A stretch of DNA of 13,154 nucleotides from Bacillota bacterium (lineage in GTDB: Bacteria; Bacillota; UBA4882; UBA8346): assembly GCA_023415835.1 (NCBI GenBank), contig JAEZJK010000088.1, positions 1 through 13,154 on the forward strand. The letters are read 5' to 3'. A program made the translations under genes and the position numbers. Every line of letters begins with the position of its first letter. The first letter of the stretch is position 1. This document shows, piece after piece, positions 13,145 through 13,154 of the stretch. The notes under the pieces are model-generated. The model saw nothing but the letters and a program-made list of their open reading frames with translations, was not told where the DNA came from and ran no database searches.

Positions 13145-13154
13145 GTTTAAAATC

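Overview
The window looks like low-GC Bacillota (Firmicutes) chromosome, probably from an anaerobe. Shine-Dalgarno sites are strong (GGAGG-type), TTG and GTG starts are used, intrinsic terminators are frequent, and both tRNAs encode their own CCA end. Every confident gene lies on the minus strand, so each operon reads from high to low coordinates. The species cannot be named from the sequence.

Right end (about 11.8-13.15 kb): panD (aspartate 1-decarboxylase), then a gluconokinase-like P-loop kinase, then a tRNA-Gln(CTG)/tRNA-Glu(CTC) pair with a clear sigma-A promoter and a terminator.

Centre right (about 7.08-11.52 kb) is the most interesting part. It is one apparent operon: Ycf46-like AAA+ ATPase -> DUF2997 -> a zinc-ribbon/RDD/helix-hairpin-helix membrane protein -> an NrdG-like radical SAM protein (broken by a one-base frameshift in a T5G5 run) -> a DUF1257 (Ycf35-like) protein with a membrane anchor -> a 57-aa zinc-ribbon protein starting at TTG. 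Two minus-strand terminator hairpins follow it at 7.08 and 6.93 kb. The Ycf46/DUF2997/DUF1257/radical-SAM association has no established biochemical function that I know of. The added RDD-HHH protein and its zinc-ribbon companion suggest a membrane-bound version of the system.

Centre left (about 4.4-6.9 kb): two abutting 152-aa four-helix membrane proteins that are diverged tandem paralogues, possibly with a 35-aa leader ORF; a decayed partial copy of the NAD-kinase-like gene's 3' end; a single-domain YegP/DUF1508 protein; and about 590 bp of gene-free, hairpin-rich DNA with one possible gene relic.

Left (0.2-4.4 kb): an SPFH/band-7 protein translationally coupled (TAATG) to an NAD-kinase-like protein, closed by two terminators; then an AraC regulator followed by a DMT/EamA exporter, closed by a terminator. 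The AraC upstream region carries an 11-bp-phased repeat. A plus-strand reading frame may end at the left edge, just before a plus-strand hairpin.

Gene-free stretches over 300 bp: 2041-2485 (AraC repeats, two terminators), 4444-5036 (inverted repeat, gene relic, hairpins), 6891-7277 (two terminators, otherwise nothing recognised) and 11518-11802 (leader of the AAA operon, nothing clear).
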